DNA from: a bacterium
GTDB lineage: Bacteria > Spirochaetota > Spirochaetia > JABEVK01
NCBI GenBank assembly: GCA_021781625.1
Contig: JAJXWL010000123.1
Span: forward strand, 1-6,179
Direction: 5' to 3'
Length of the DNA: 6,179 nt
Shown piece by piece: positions 4,868 to 6,179 of this stretch; the stretch's first letter is position 1, and every line of letters starts with the position of its first letter. A program made the translations under genes and the position numbers. The notes under the pieces are model-generated. The model searched no databases and was not told the DNA's origin. It saw only the letters and a program-made list of their open reading frames with translations.

Positions 4868-6178
4868 TTAGCCAACTTCTTGCGGAAAATCCACCACGGT
4901 TCTGACCTGGAACAAAAAGTTTCGCCATTCTTGAGCGGTTAACGGCTGGGGCGCAAACAGCTCTTTATCGATCGCCTCTGCCACGGGGGTAAGCAGTGTC
5001 GCCAAACTCGGAACCGCCACAGCTAAACGGTTAAGGTAAGCCCGAGTGGTTTCCCAGGGTTGGTAAGCATAGGCCGAACCCAGGTGATCCCGTGCTTGAG
5101 CCCAGTGGACGATACGAAGAAACTCTTCGGCTAGCTCCGAGTATCGTCGGTGTTGACCGCTTTGAGCCCAGTGCCGGGCAAGCTTTCGCGCCTCTTCTTT
5201 TTGCTTTTCCCAGGGTCGGGGAACCTTTGCCGAAGCTTTTTGTCGAAGTAGGGCACGCCAAAACCGCAACAACTGCTGTGCCAAGCGCCGCCGCCAAAAG
5301 ATTAACCACGGTTCTTCGCGGGCTTTTCCTTGCAAAATCTCTACTAGCGGCCATAGAAGAAACACTACCGCCGCCACCGGAAGAAGCGAGAGTAGGACCG
5401 AAAAGAGCATGAGGAGGGTGCGGGCAACGGTGGCCAGGTAGTGCATGAGTGCTAAAACAGCCACTAACAGCAACAACTGCCACGGCGAAAGTGCTGGTAC
5501 CGAAGAGTCAGACAGTTGCGGCGTTGGAGGTGTCGGAGTCGCAACAGGGGTCGGGAGGGGGCTAGACTGCTCGGGGGCGGACGTCATGTTTAGACTGAGC
5601 CCATGACCAGGCAGGGTTACTAGCGCCGCCACACTGGCTAGGGCTAAAAGGCCCCAAGCTATACCCAGCGTGCGAAGTTTTTGTGCCAGGGTCCAACGGT
5701 AACCCCAAACAAAATCTTGGACTTCGCGACGAAAGGTTTTCAGGATGGGGACAAGCGCTAAGCCCACCACAACGCTGGCCACGCCAAGGGCAGTTTGCCC
5801 GAAGATCTGGCAAAGAAGCAGGGTTAGCCCCGTCATGCTCAAGGTCGATACCAGCAGTGCGCGTTCGTTGTGTTGCGAAAAATCTGCCTCCGTTTGAAAA
5901 TCGCGCATGCGCAGAGCCAACGGGGGGCCACTGGACAAGCCGTGGAGGTGTTGAAACAGGCGTGCTCGTGGGGTTAAATGTCGTTGCCAAAACATCGACA
6001 GCCCCCCTGCTAAAAGGGCAAATAGTAGGCTTAAAAGATGCGGCGCGTGGGGCGACCACCACAACGGGAGGGGGTCTGTCAGCGTCAGGGACACGCTGAT
6101 TCCGGCGACCAGGAGGGCCAACCGCCACAGCTTTTTCCAAAAGGCCCCATGAAGGTACCGTGCCAAGGCCGTCCACAA
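4868..6178 (-). CDS. multi-spanning membrane protein with DUF4129-like C-terminus, open at window edge
   Basis: The frame is open to the right edge; TTG at 6178 could be a start, but the gene is more safely treated as 5'-incomplete. In 436 visible residues, hydrophobic segments lie at about 17-35, 46-63, 106-123, 128-146, 168-188, 232-250 and 253-283. A loop at about 197-228 is rich in Pro/Thr/Ser (PTPVATPTPPTP), probably an extracytoplasmic linker. After the last membrane segment comes a basic helical stretch (287-345) and a soluble domain (343-430). Its RRYSELAEEFLRIVHWA ... WETTRAYLNRLA ... LTPVAEAIDKELF resembles the C-terminal DUF4129 domain of bacterial transglutaminase-like membrane proteins (a 'GxTPxExxxRL' pattern followed by a helical tail). 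That match is by eye and partial. Function unknown; MoxR-ATPase/DUF58/transglutaminase genes are typical companions of DUF4129 and might lie to the right. First visible gene of the leftward operon. Confidence 0.72.
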   Translation of the reverse strand: MWTALARYLHGAFWKKLWRLALLVAGISVSLTLTDPLPLWWSPHAPHLLSLLFALLAGGLSMFWQRHLTPRARLFQHLHGLSSGPPLALRMRDFQTEADFSQHNERALLVSTLSMTGLTLLLCQIFGQTALGVASVVVGLALVPILKTFRREVQDFVWGYRWTLAQKLRTLGIAWGLLALASVAALVTLPGHGLSLNMTSAPEQSSPLPTPVATPTPPTPQLSDSSVPALSPWQLLLLVAVLALMHYLATVARTLLMLFSVLLSLLPVAAVVFLLWPLVEILQGKAREEPWLIFWRRRLAQQLLRFWRALLRQKASAKVPRPWEKQKEEARKLARHWAQSGQHRRYSELAEEFLRIVHWAQARDHLGSAYAYQPWETTRAYLNRLAVAVPSLATLLTPVAEAIDKELFAPQPLTAQEWRNFLFQVRTVVDFPQEVG

Positions 6179-6179
6179 G

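Noticed and set aside
5092..6099. Long open frames on the plus strand opposite the membrane-protein gene
   Set aside because: Arg/Pro/Ala-rich composition, no recognisable motifs, and the minus-strand frame gives clear membrane segments and a domain-like end.
1..6179. CRISPR arrays, tRNA/rRNA genes, IS ends, toxin-antitoxin or restriction genes
   Set aside because: Looked for on both strands; no regular repeats, RNA gene signatures, terminal inverted repeats or matching protein motifs were seen.

Overview
The window holds ordinary chromosomal genes of a Gram-negative bacterium with mid-range GC (estimated by eye). I see no phage, transposon, CRISPR or known defence cassette. The organism is uncertain. 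The C-terminal Lon-like part of RadA, a Rex-type regulator and a YqgE/AlgH protein together remind me of Spirochaetota. Deltaproteobacteria-like or Bdellovibrio-like lineages cannot be excluded, and no marker RNA is present.

Plus strand, 1-2015: a 5'-truncated alpha/beta-hydrolase-like gene (2-712) is followed after a 115-bp gap by a GT-B glycosyltransferase (828-2015). The gap carries a possible TTGACA-type promoter. A strong imperfect hairpin (799-823) fully covers the Shine-Dalgarno sequence of the glycosyltransferase, so translation of that gene may be controlled by RNA structure or, at DNA level, by a protein bound to the 17-bp palindrome.

Minus strand, 6179-1787: five genes are packed as one probable operon. 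In order of transcription they are a multi-spanning membrane protein with a DUF4129-like C-terminus (open at the window edge), a YqgE/AlgH (UPF0301) protein, the recombination ATPase RadA, a divergent Rex-like redox regulator and an EVE-domain (PUA-like) protein. Gaps are 9, 30, 2 and 13 bp. At the yqgE/radA and rex-like/EVE junctions a short sequence with a ribosome-binding site has a second copy. At each junction this creates a tiny ORF (8 and 6 codons) whose stop overlaps the next gene's start as ATGA.

The two transcription units converge. The last 75 codons of the glycosyltransferase ORF lie antisense to the 3' half of the EVE gene, a 229-bp tail-to-tail overlap. The EVE gene also contains a terminator-like hairpin followed by eight T on its own coding strand. 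The most interesting signals here lie in gene junctions and overlaps; none of the genes is a wholly new family as far as I can tell.
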